Assembly: GCA_900546005.1 (NCBI GenBank)
Contig: URBJ01000007.1
Location: 1-43,169, forward strand
Direction: 5' to 3'
From: an uncultured Alistipes sp.
Lineage (GTDB): Bacteria; Bacteroidota; Bacteroidia; Bacteroidales; Rikenellaceae
DNA length: 43,169 nucleotides
Below the pieces are notes generated by a model, which ran no database searches, was not told the DNA's origin, and saw only the letters and a program-made list of their open reading frames with translations. The translations under genes were made by a program, and so were the position numbers. Below are positions 36,417-43,169 of this stretch, in pieces. Numbering within the stretch: the first letter of the stretch is position 1; every line of letters starts with the position of its first letter.

Positions 36417-38375
36417 ATGAAAGAGATAGAGCAACTGATCGAAATATCACAGAAATACGGCAAGGACAGCCGCTATGTGATCGCCGGGGGTGGAAACACT
36501 TCCTATAAAAATGCGGAAAAACTGTGGGTCAAAGCCAGCGGATGCGCTTTAGCCACGATCACAGAGGACGGGTTTGCCGTCTTGGACCGCAAAAAATTGA
36601 ACGTCATTTCGGAAAAAACTTATAGCAGTGACACCGCCACCCGCGAAGAGGAGGTAAAGAATGATTTGGCCGCAGCCTGTCTGACCAAAGACCGCCGTCC
36701 GTCGGTGGAGACCTCGATGCACAACGCACTGAGCGCAAGCTTCATCGTCCACCTGCACCCGACCATGGTCAACGGTCTGATGTGCGCACAAAACGCAGAG
36801 GCGAAAACGGCCGAGCTGTTCGGTAACGACGCCGTGTATGTTCCTTACACCGATCCGGGATATGTGCTGTTCAAAGAGGTTTTGGACCGCATCAACGCCT
36901 ACAAAGCAGCCTTCGGGAAAGAGCCCTCGATCCTGCTGCTTCAGAACCACGGAATCTTCGTCGGAGCCGATACGACCGCCGAAGTTGAAGCAATCTACGA
37001 ACGGGTGCTCGGTACGATCGAAAAAGCTGCCGGCGTAGCTCTTCCCGAAGAGGCACTTCCCGTATGCGACTGCGCACAGGAGGTGATTCCAGCTATCCGG
37101 ATGATGCTCAGCAAATCGGGACTGAAGACCCTCAAAATCCGTAACAACAAGCTGATCGAGACGTTTGCTTCGTCGGAGAAGGAGTTCGCCAAAGTGGCTG
37201 CACCGTTCTCGCCGGATGCAATCGTATACTGCAAATCGAAGTACATCTACCTCGACTGCGCCGACAAGGAGAGCCTGCTCGACGAAGCACAAAAACAGAT
37301 CGAAGCTTATGTCGAAAAGAACGGTTACACGCCGAAAGTGCTTGTGATCAAGGGTATCGGATTAGTTGCCGTAGGCGACAACGCAGCCGGCTGCGACATC
37401 ATTCTGGATGTCTACGAAGACATGATGAAGATCGCAACGATCGCCCAAGCCTTCGGAGGCGAGCACCCGATGACCCCGAAACAGATCGACTTCATCGACA
37501 ACTGGGAAGTCGAAAACTACCGCCGCAAGGTGAGTGCCGGTGGAGCTTCGGGTCGTGTTGAGAACAAAACGATCATCGTTACGGGAGCTGCACAAGGCTT
37601 CGGAGAAGGAATCGCCCGCTGCCTGATCAAGGAGGGAGCCAACATCGTCGTTGCCGACCTGAACGAAACAGTTGGTAAAGCAACTGCCGAAAACCTGAGC
37701 AAACTCGGCAAAAGCAACCGCGCCATCTTCGTTAAAACGAATGTGGCTGATCTGGACAGTCTGCACAACCTGCTGCACGAAACGATTTGCAACTTCGGGG
37801 GTGTCGACGTCTTCGTAAGCAATGCCGGCGTACTTCGTGCCGGAGGTTTGGAAGATATGACTCCCGAAAACTTCGAATTCGTAACGAAGATCAACTACAA
37901 CGCATATTTCTATTGCGCCAAGGCCGTATCCCGTGTCATGAAGCTGCAGAACAAATATGCCGAAGAGAACTACGGCGATATTATCCAAATCAACTCCAAA
38001 TCGGGATTGCGCGGCTCGAAGGCCAACTTCGCATACGCCGGCGGAAAATTCGGTGGCATCGGTTTGACCCAATCGTTCGCACTGGAGCTCGCTCCGTTCC
38101 GGATCAAGGTCAACTCGGTATGTCCGGGTAACTTCTACGAAGGTCCGCTGTGGTCGAATCCCGAAAACGGCCTCTTCCTCCAATACCTCCATGCAGGCAA
38201 GGTTCCGGGAGCCAAGACCGTTGAAGATGTAAGAGCCTACTACATGGCTCAGGTTCCGATGCGCAAGGGTACCGGTCCGGAAGATGTCACCAAAGCCGTG
38301 CTCTACCTGATCGAACAGACTTGTGAAACCGGTCAGGCCGTTCCGGTCACCGGAGGTCAGGTCATGCTCAGCTAA
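36417..38375 (+). CDS. Bifunctional class II aldolase / short-chain dehydrogenase fusion
   Basis: Two enzymes in one 652-residue chain, the arrangement of the RhaE/RhaW-type (YuxG) proteins that cleave rhamnulose 1-phosphate and then oxidise the lactaldehyde. Residues about 1-380 form the class II aldolase: VETSMHNALS (Glu), HLHP (two His) and LLQNHGIF (third His) supply the zinc site. Residues about 395-652 form an SDR: cofactor motif GAAQGFGEG, SNAG, a Ser in INSKSG and catalytic YAGGK. All key residues are kept in both halves. Start at 36417 is preferred; an ATG at 36378 is possible. The real ketose phosphate is unknown, and no kinase or isomerase for it lies nearby. The substrate could also be another deoxy-ketose 1-phosphate. 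Confidence 0.88.
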   Translation: MKEIEQLIEISQKYGKDSRYVIAGGGNTSYKNAEKLWVKASGCALATITEDGFAVLDRKKLNVISEKTYSSDTATREEEVKNDLAAACLTKDRRPSVETSMHNALSASFIVHLHPTMVNGLMCAQNAEAKTAELFGNDAVYVPYTDPGYVLFKEVLDRINAYKAAFGKEPSILLLQNHGIFVGADTTAEVEAIYERVLGTIEKAAGVALPEEALPVCDCAQEVIPAIRMMLSKSGLKTLKIRNNKLIETFASSEKEFAKVAAPFSPDAIVYCKSKYIYLDCADKESLLDEAQKQIEAYVEKNGYTPKVLVIKGIGLVAVGDNAAGCDIILDVYEDMMKIATIAQAFGGEHPMTPKQIDFIDNWEVENYRRKVSAGGASGRVENKTIIVTGAAQGFGEGIARCLIKEGANIVVADLNETVGKATAENLSKLGKSNRAIFVKTNVADLDSLHNLLHETICNFGGVDVFVSNAGVLRAGGLEDMTPENFEFVTKINYNAYFYCAKAVSRVMKLQNKYAEENYGDIIQINSKSGLRGSKANFAYAGGKFGGIGLTQSFALELAPFRIKVNSVCPGNFYEGPLWSNPENGLFLQYLHAGKVPGAKTVEDVRAYYMAQVPMRKGTGPEDVTKAVLYLIEQTCETGQAVPVTGGQVMLS

Positions 38376-38385
38376 ACCATCGGGC

Positions 38386-38443
38386 AACGAGCGGAAAGGA
38401 CGGACGATTCGGACCAATATCGATTGACTTTCCGCTCGTTCCC
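38386..38443 (+). terminator. Hairpin after the aldolase/SDR gene
   Basis: AACGAGCGGAAAG (38386-38398) pairs perfectly over 13 bases with CTTTCCGCTCGTT (38428-38440), with flanking GGG/CCC able to extend it past one bulge. A new promoter follows at 38509, so this stem most likely divides two transcripts or partly attenuates the first. Confidence 0.65.
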
Positions 38444-38508
38444 TACATGTAACATCTATTTAACCGATAGAAATGTGACAAAAATTCGCATGGAATGAAT
38501 TTAATATA

Positions 38509-38516
38509 TATCTTTG
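38509..38516 (+). promoter_or_regulatory. -7 box for an internal promoter before the SorE-like gene
   Basis: TATCTTTG matches TAnnTTTG exactly and is flanked by AT-rich sequence. The SorE-like ATG is 63 bases further on. No clear -33 TTTG. Confidence 0.6.
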
Positions 38517-38579
38517 CCGAAAATTTTAAACTTTTCATGTGAATGTATGTCAGCATTGAAATCTCAAAACCTAAAACAC

Positions 38580-39854
38580 ATGAAAACAAAAGCAGTTAGA
38601 TTGTACGGTAAAAACGACCTCCGTTTGGAAGAGTTCGAACTGCCGAAAATAAAAGAGGACGAAATTCTGGCCAAAGTCGTATGCGACAGCATCTGCATGT
38701 CGTCATACAAGGCCTCTCATGAAGCCGACATACACAAACGCGTACCGAGAAATATCGCCGAGAAACCGGTCATCATCGGTCACGAATTCGCCGGAGAACT
38801 GGTTGAAGTAGGCTCCAAATGGAGCAGTCAATTCAAAGCCGGAGACAAATTCTCGATCCAACCCGCACTGAATTACGAACAGGGCCCGGTCGGTGTGCTG
38901 AGTGCCCCGGGATATTCATATCAATTTATCGGTGGCGACGCAACCTATGTCATCATTCCAAACGAGGTGATGGCTAACGGCTGCCTGCTGAAATACGAAG
39001 GAAACGGATACTACCCTGCCTCGCTTTCGGAGCCGCTGTCATGCGTCATCGGAGCCATGCACGCCAACTACCATACGACTCCGGGATCGTATAAACACAC
39101 GATGGAGATCAAGGAGGGCGGCAATATGGCAATCCTCGCGGGTGTAGGACCGATGGGGCTGGCCGCAATCAACTACGCCATCCACCGCACCGACAGAAAA
39201 CCGAAACTGCTCGTGGTTACCGACATCGATCAGGCTCGTCTGGATCGTGCCGCTTCGCTTTACTCACCCGAAGAGGCTGCGAAAAACGGAATCGAGTTGA
39301 AATATGTCAATACCGGCAATATGGCCGATCCGGTCGAAGGCCTCAAAGCCCTGACCGACGGAAAAGGTTACAACGACGTATTCGTATTTGCTCCGGTAGC
39401 TCCGGTAGTTGAACAAGCCGATGCGATCCTCGCATTCGACGGATGCCTCAACTTCTTCGCCGGTCCGGCCAAGACGGATTTCAAGGCTCCGTTCAACTTC
39501 TATAACGTACATTACGCCTATACGCACGTCGTAGGCACGAGCGGTGGTAACACCGATGATATGAAAGAGGCGATCGCCATGATGAGCAAGGGTCTCGACC
39601 CGGCCGGATTGGTTACCCACGTCGGAGGAATCAATGCCGTCATCGACACGACACTGAATCTGCCCAGCATTCCGGGAGGTAAGAAATTGATCTATACCCA
39701 CATCGAAATGCCGCTGACGCCGATTGCCGAATTCGAAGCAAAAGGAAAAGAGAATCCGGTTTACGCCGAATTGCATAAGCTCTGCGTGAAGAACAAAGGG
39801 CTATGGAATACCGAAGCCGAAGCTTACCTGTTGGCCCACGCCGACCAGTTGTAA
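38580..39854 (+). CDS. Zinc-type alcohol dehydrogenase related to L-sorbose-1-phosphate reductase (SorE)
   Basis: A 424-residue medium-chain dehydrogenase. The N-terminus KAVRLYGKNDLRLEEFELP, IIIGHEFAGE (residues 65-74, metal-ligand GHE), SEPLSCVIGAMHANYH, the Rossmann motif GVGPMGLAAINYA and the late FNFYNVHYAYTHVVGTSGG closely follow the SorE group. That group reduces L-sorbose 1-phosphate to D-glucitol 6-phosphate. The structural zinc cysteine cluster of ordinary alcohol dehydrogenases is absent, as in SorE. The frame extends to 38514, but ATG at 38580 begins the family N-terminus. The substrate here is probably a ketose 1-phosphate, consistent with two class II aldolase genes on either side, but no sorbose transporter is present. 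Confidence 0.88.
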   Translation: MKTKAVRLYGKNDLRLEEFELPKIKEDEILAKVVCDSICMSSYKASHEADIHKRVPRNIAEKPVIIGHEFAGELVEVGSKWSSQFKAGDKFSIQPALNYEQGPVGVLSAPGYSYQFIGGDATYVIIPNEVMANGCLLKYEGNGYYPASLSEPLSCVIGAMHANYHTTPGSYKHTMEIKEGGNMAILAGVGPMGLAAINYAIHRTDRKPKLLVVTDIDQARLDRAASLYSPEEAAKNGIELKYVNTGNMADPVEGLKALTDGKGYNDVFVFAPVAPVVEQADAILAFDGCLNFFAGPAKTDFKAPFNFYNVHYAYTHVVGTSGGNTDDMKEAIAMMSKGLDPAGLVTHVGGINAVIDTTLNLPSIPGGKKLIYTHIEMPLTPIAEFEAKGKENPVYAELHKLCVKNKGLWNTEAEAYLLAHADQL

Positions 39855-39902
39855 GCCCGACTCCACGTTCCTTTGCAACGTCAGCGTCGAACTGTAAATA
39901 AA

Positions 39903-39946
39903 CGATCCGAAGCGTTCCGCTCCTTCGATCGGGGCGATTCGGATCG
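39903..39946 (+). other. Hairpin in the leader between the SorE-like and tandem-aldolase genes
   Basis: CGATCCGAA (39903-39911) pairs perfectly with TTCGGATCG (39938-39946). An A/G-rich stretch, not a T-tract, follows, so it looks more like a processing or stability element than a terminator. The 174-base gap holds no recognised gene. Confidence 0.5.
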
Positions 39947-40028
39947 AATTAAAAGAGAGAGAGAAGTAAAGTTAGTATAACGAAAGGTTAGCATAAAGCT
40001 TAACAAAAAACAATTTTTTAATTAGGTT

Positions 40029-41330
40029 ATGAAACAGTTAGACACGAAACTGATGCACCCTGCCGATCAGATCACGGTCGTCATCGGGCGTATCTATCGA
40101 AGCGGTTTGACAACCACTTCCGGTGGAAACATCTCGATCAAGGACGAAAACGGTGATATCTGGATCACTCCCGGCGGAATTGACAAAGGATCGTTGACTC
40201 CGAAAGACATCATGTGCGTCAAAGCCGACGGTACAATCATCGGCCCGCACAAACCCTCTTCGGAATTCCCCTTCCACAAGGCCATCTATGAGATGCGTCC
40301 GAAAATGACCGCCGTCATCCACGCACACCCACCTGCATTGGTATCGTTCAGCATCACGCACCAAATTCCGAACACCAACATCATTCCTCAGGCAAAACGG
40401 GTCTGCGGAACGATTGGATTTGCGCCTTACGATGTACCGGGCAGTCAAGGCCTCGGTCAGAAGATCGCTACCGAGTTCAAAAACCATCCCGACTACAAAG
40501 CGGTGATCATGGAGAATCACGGTGTGGTACTCTGCGGTGAAGACCTGATGGACGCCTACCAACGTTTCGAAACGCTCGAATTCTGCGCCCGTACGGTGAT
40601 CAACGCCAAAACGCTTGGCGAACCGACCTACCTGACCGATGCTCAGATCGAACAACATGAAAAATCACTGCCGACCGATTATCCTCACTTCATGGGCGTA
40701 ACCTATCCGTCAGACGAACGTGCCATCCGTACGTTGATCGTCAAGATGGTTCGTCGTGCCTGCGATCAGGGTTTGATGATCAGCTCTTACGGTACGGTAT
40801 CCGTACGTTGGAGAGGCAATGACTTCTTGATTACCCCTCCGGGCGTACCCCGTTGGGACATCGAACCGAGCAACATCGTACAGGTAAAGAACGGTATGGT
40901 AGAAGCCGGCAAGATTCCGAGCCGTTCGGTAGCTCTGCACCAAGAGATTTACCAGAGCCATCCGGAGATCAACTCGATCATCATTACGCAGCCGCCTCAT
41001 CTGATGGGCTTCTGTACTTCGGGTGTTAAATTCAATGTACGTACCATTCCGGAAAGCTGGATCTTCCTGAAGGATACCCCGATCATTCCGTTCGGCGTAC
41101 AGTACGAAGACAACAAGAAGATCTCGGATGCGTTGAAGAGCGTTCCTGCCGTATTGTTGGCCAACGACTCCGTATTGATCACCGGTGACGGTCTGCTCCA
41201 GACTTTCGACCGGTTGGAGGTTGCCGAATTCAGTGCAAAATCGCTGATTATGGCTGCTCCGATTGGCGAACTGAAACCGATTACCGATAAAGAGGTAGAG
41301 GATCTGCGCGTGGCATTCCACGTAAAATAA
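40029..41330 (+). CDS. Tandem class II aldolase/adducin protein with a degenerate second domain
   Basis: Two class II aldolase domains in one 433-residue chain. Domain 1 (about 1-215) keeps all active-site positions: Glu79 in KPSSEFPFH, His98 and His100 in VIHAHPP, and His164 in ENHGVV. It should cleave or dehydrate a ketose or sugar-acid phosphate with zinc. Domain 2 (about 222-433) is clearly homologous (PSRSVALHQEIY, IIITQPPHLMG, LLANDSVLITGDG), yet each ligand position is replaced: Ser300, Ile319, Gln321 and Asp380. It may be structural or regulatory. The gene is eight bases from lplA, so they are co-translated. The substrate is not known. Confidence 0.88.
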   Translation: MKQLDTKLMHPADQITVVIGRIYRSGLTTTSGGNISIKDENGDIWITPGGIDKGSLTPKDIMCVKADGTIIGPHKPSSEFPFHKAIYEMRPKMTAVIHAHPPALVSFSITHQIPNTNIIPQAKRVCGTIGFAPYDVPGSQGLGQKIATEFKNHPDYKAVIMENHGVVLCGEDLMDAYQRFETLEFCARTVINAKTLGEPTYLTDAQIEQHEKSLPTDYPHFMGVTYPSDERAIRTLIVKMVRRACDQGLMISSYGTVSVRWRGNDFLITPPGVPRWDIEPSNIVQVKNGMVEAGKIPSRSVALHQEIYQSHPEINSIIITQPPHLMGFCTSGVKFNVRTIPESWIFLKDTPIIPFGVQYEDNKKISDALKSVPAVLLANDSVLITGDGLLQTFDRLEVAEFSAKSLIMAAPIGELKPITDKEVEDLRVAFHVK

Positions 41331-41338
41331 TCGGATTC

Positions 41339-42058
41339 ATGCATCTTTTAAGAAGTATATCCGACTCTCCAACGTTCAATTGCGCTTTGGAAGAGTACCT
41401 TTTAACAGAACGTCCTTTTCGGGACGTTCTGTTATTCTATATCAACCGCCCGTCGGTCATCGTCGGCCGGAACCAAAAGATCGAAGCTGAAGTCAATACG
41501 GAGTATTGTCGTCTCCATGGGATCGAGGTCATCAAGCGGATCTCCGGAGGAGGAACCGTGTACCACGATTACGGGAACATCAACTACTCCTTTATCGTCG
41601 ACAAGACCGGATCTGCAGTGCTCGATCGTGATTTCGGGACTCCGTTAACGGCAGCCTTAGCCTCGTTAGGCATCCCGACAGCAGTGGGAGCCCGCAAAGA
41701 GCTGTTGACCGCAGACGGATATAAAATATCGGGTACGGCAGCCCACATCACCCGAGACAGCCAGCTGTTTCACGGTACCCTGCTCTATCGGTCGGATCTG
41801 ACCGTACTCAAAAAGACTCTTCAGGGGGATCACACTTTACGCGGACGGAGCGTCGCTTCCGTATCCAGTCCCGTAACCAACTTGTCCGTTTATCGGCCGG
41901 AACATGAAACAACGGAGGAGTTTCTGGCTCTACTGTGCCAATTTTTTGAAGGCTATTACCAGACGGAACCGATACAGCCAATCTCTACGTCAACGATACG
42001 AAATGTGAAACAGCTGCTCGAAGAAAAGGAACAAACAACCCACCAGATTTTTGAATAG
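41339..42058 (+). CDS. lplA: Lipoate-protein ligase A
   Basis: Activates free lipoate with ATP and attaches it to the lipoyl-domain lysine of E2 and glycine-cleavage H proteins. 239 residues. The signature RISGGGTVYHD (residues 67-77) binds lipoyl-AMP, and Lys129 in YKISGTAAH is the catalytic lysine. The E. coli enzyme is about 100 residues longer because of a C-terminal accessory domain, which is missing here as in other short ligases. It lies at the end of the locus whose first gene encodes an E2 with a lipoyl domain, a clear functional match. A perfect 13-pair inverted repeat lies inside the coding sequence at 41403-41434. Confidence 0.9.
   Translation: MHLLRSISDSPTFNCALEEYLLTERPFRDVLLFYINRPSVIVGRNQKIEAEVNTEYCRLHGIEVIKRISGGGTVYHDYGNINYSFIVDKTGSAVLDRDFGTPLTAALASLGIPTAVGARKELLTADGYKISGTAAHITRDSQLFHGTLLYRSDLTVLKKTLQGDHTLRGRSVASVSSPVTNLSVYRPEHETTEEFLALLCQFFEGYYQTEPIQPISTSTIRNVKQLLEEKEQTTHQIFE
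41403..41434 (+). repeat. Perfect 13-bp inverted repeat inside lplA
   Basis: TAACAGAACGTCC (41403-41415) and GGACGTTCTGTTA (41422-41434) are exact reverse complements around six bases. It begins 64 bases after the lplA start and encodes part of LLTERPFRDVLLF. In RNA it would form a very stable hairpin early in the coding region. Confidence 0.9.
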
Positions 42059-42152
42059 CGGAGAGATCATTCGCTGTTGTAGATGGACAATCTGAGCTAC
42101 GACAGCCAAGTTTTCGGTCCTTTCCTATCGTTCCACCTTTTGCTTTCCCATG

Positions 42153-42191
42153 AAAAAGACGGAATAAAAAATATACCGCCTTCCGTTTTTT
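42153..42191. terminator. Probable bidirectional terminator after lplA
   Basis: AAAAAGACGGAA and TTCCGTTTTTT pair through ACGGAA/TTCCGT with A:T runs beyond one bulged G. A T-run follows the stem on either strand, and the 16-base loop is AT-rich. Confidence 0.5.
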
Positions 42192-42416
42192 ATACACACA
42201 TTAGGACCTCTCTTTCCGGTTCCTTTATGATACGGATATATCCTGTCCCATAGCACAAAAAGCCTACTATCGTAAATTTCACGTCATCTACGAAACAAAA
42301 ATCAAAACCGAAGGATGGTATCGAAAATGAATCGATCCGGTTCTGTAAGGGAGTATTGAAAGGACCTAAATCGAGAGATACTGTAAAGAAGTAGATGTTG
42401 TAAGTCGATCGTAAAT

Positions 42417-42444
42417 TACCTTTACGCAAAGGGCAATATTGCCC
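42417..42444 (+). promoter_or_regulatory. Possible promoter and 14-bp palindrome before the invertase gene
   Basis: TACCTTTA (42417-42424) resembles a -7 box with the final G replaced. GGGCAATATTGCCC (42431-42444) is a perfect palindrome where transcription would start, 18 bases before the invertase ATG. It could be an operator or limit translation by folding. Confidence 0.4.
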
Positions 42445-42462
42445 CTAAAAAAACATAAAATC

Positions 42463-43104
42463 ATGATAGTAGGTTATTTACGAGTCAGTACAGAGAAACA
42501 GCATCTGGGTAACCAGCAAGAGGAGATCAAACGTTTTGCCGAAAGCCGAAACCTGACGATCGACAAATGGGTCACGGAGATCGTCAGTGGAAGAAAACAC
42601 GAGCGCGACCGGAAACTCGGCAGTCTATTGCGACGAATGAAACGTGGAGACACGTTGATTGTCACCGAAGTATCGCGACTAAGTAGGACCCTGACCGACA
42701 TTATGGCCATCATGGGAAAGTGTCTGAAAAAGGAGATCAATCTGCTCACGACCAAAGAGGGCTACTCATTCGATAATTCGATCAACAGCAAGGTGCTATG
42801 TTTCGCATTCGGACTGGTAGCGGAGATCGAGCGCAACTTAATCTCTATGCGAACCAAAGAGGCCCTTGCATTACGCAAGGCCGAGGGTATGGTTTTGGGA
42901 CGTAAAAAAGGGAGCTATACGAAGTTCAACATTCTGGTAGAAAACCAACAATCCGTTATCCAGATGCTAAACAACGACAAATCAATTACTTTTATATGCA
43001 GAGAGTTCAATCTGTCGCGCGATACCTTCGACAAATTCCGAAGATGTTATCCATCGGTACAAGAGGCTGTTAATAAGAAGGAAGCACGTCGCATGAAACG
43101 TTAA
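42463..43104 (+). CDS. Mpi-like serine site-specific recombinase (DNA invertase)
   Basis: A 213-residue resolvase/invertase of the master DNA invertase (Mpi) group, which flips promoters in Bacteroidales to phase-vary surface polysaccharides. The catalytic domain (1-135) starts IVGYLRVSTEKQ with the nucleophile Ser9. Further on are SRLSRT and AEIERNLISMRTKEAL. The C-terminal helix-turn-helix DNA-binding domain (about 165-205) follows. The frame extends to 42439, but ATG at 42463 is the family start. No adjacent invertible promoter flanked by inverted repeats was seen; such recombinases often act on distant sites. Phage or mobile-element origin is an alternative. Confidence 0.88.
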   Translation: MIVGYLRVSTEKQHLGNQQEEIKRFAESRNLTIDKWVTEIVSGRKHERDRKLGSLLRRMKRGDTLIVTEVSRLSRTLTDIMAIMGKCLKKEINLLTTKEGYSFDNSINSKVLCFAFGLVAEIERNLISMRTKEALALRKAEGMVLGRKKGSYTKFNILVENQQSVIQMLNNDKSITFICREFNLSRDTFDKFRRCYPSVQEAVNKKEARRMKR

Positions 43105-43169
43105 TGCAACAGATAACAGCCTTCCACACAAATTTCTGATTTCATTGAATACGAATAGCAAAATAAGAT

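Larger units (their letters stand above)
42059..42462. other. Intergenic region between lplA and the invertase gene
   Basis: No gene recognised. It contains a probable bidirectional terminator (42153-42191) and, near its end, a 14-bp palindrome in front of the invertase. Base composition is more AT-rich than the flanking genes. An open frame on the minus strand at 42190-42429 starts with TTG and matches nothing known to me. Confidence 0.5.

Noticed and set aside
39950..39965. GA-repeat run before the tandem aldolase gene as a microsatellite
   Set aside because: Only about five AG units; too short to claim phase variation.
42190..42429. 79-residue minus-strand frame in the lplA-invertase gap
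   Set aside because: It begins with TTG, lacks a ribosome-binding site and resembles no family known to me; it may be chance.

Overview
The window looks like a chromosomal segment of a member of the Bacteroidota, most likely order Bacteroidales. The base composition (roughly mid-50s % GC by eye) and gene set fit a Rikenellaceae/Alistipes-like organism, but I could not test that placement. The main support is the promoter style: TAnnTTTG -7 boxes recur upstream of genes and Shine-Dalgarno sites are mostly weak. Family content also fits: a zinc-cysteine-free sirtuin, KdsD/LpxB for LPS, GH32 and GH78 enzymes, a fused E1 of a 2-oxoacid dehydrogenase, and a Mpi-like serine recombinase. No tRNA, rRNA, CRISPR array or insertion sequence was recognised.

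Layout. Bases 2-3649 (+): 3' part of aspS, a secreted GH32 fructan hydrolase, and a sirtuin. Bases 3915-6041 (-): Maf pyrophosphatase, a short-chain dehydrogenase and a Crp/Fnr-like regulator. Bases 6108-10058 (-): a tightly packed operon MBL hydrolase > FkbM methyltransferase > trmD > lpxB > FAH-family protein. Bases 10171-16357 (+): rlmD, then SIMPL protein > mnmD > split ThrE exporter (two genes) > DUF6064 membrane protein > cytidine deaminase > RluA-type pseudouridine synthase, largely coupled or overlapping. Bases 16610-20321 (-): lipid-A-type phosphoethanolamine transferase, a POTRA-less Omp85-type barrel and a YtfJ-like periplasmic protein. Bases 20486-26526 (-): a small sugar locus with an AraC regulator, a GH43-like propeller protein, an L-arabinose/L-fucose isomerase-family enzyme and a GH78 alpha-L-rhamnosidase-like enzyme. 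Bases 26657-29395 (-): an unknown membrane-anchored protein, a striking polypyrimidine tract, kdsD and a GntR/UTRA regulator.

Bases 29761-42058 (+) hold the most interesting locus. It encodes a complete lipoyl-dependent 2-oxoacid dehydrogenase (E2, E3, fused E1 alpha-beta). Four carbon-metabolism genes follow: a PHP hydrolase, an aldolase/SDR fusion, a SorE-like reductase, and a tandem class II aldolase whose second domain has lost its metal ligands. A lipoate-protein ligase ends the run. A divergent GntR/UTRA gene faces the locus across a 365-bp regulatory region with two well-formed promoters, a perfect 19-bp palindrome and matching half-sites. Strong intercistronic hairpins lie at four junctions. 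My inference is a locus that joins sugar-phosphate or polyol cleavage to a lipoylated dehydrogenase and its own lipoate loading, under one sugar-sensing repressor. This is not demonstrated.

Bases 42463-43104 (+) encode a Mpi-like DNA invertase whose target is not evident in the window.
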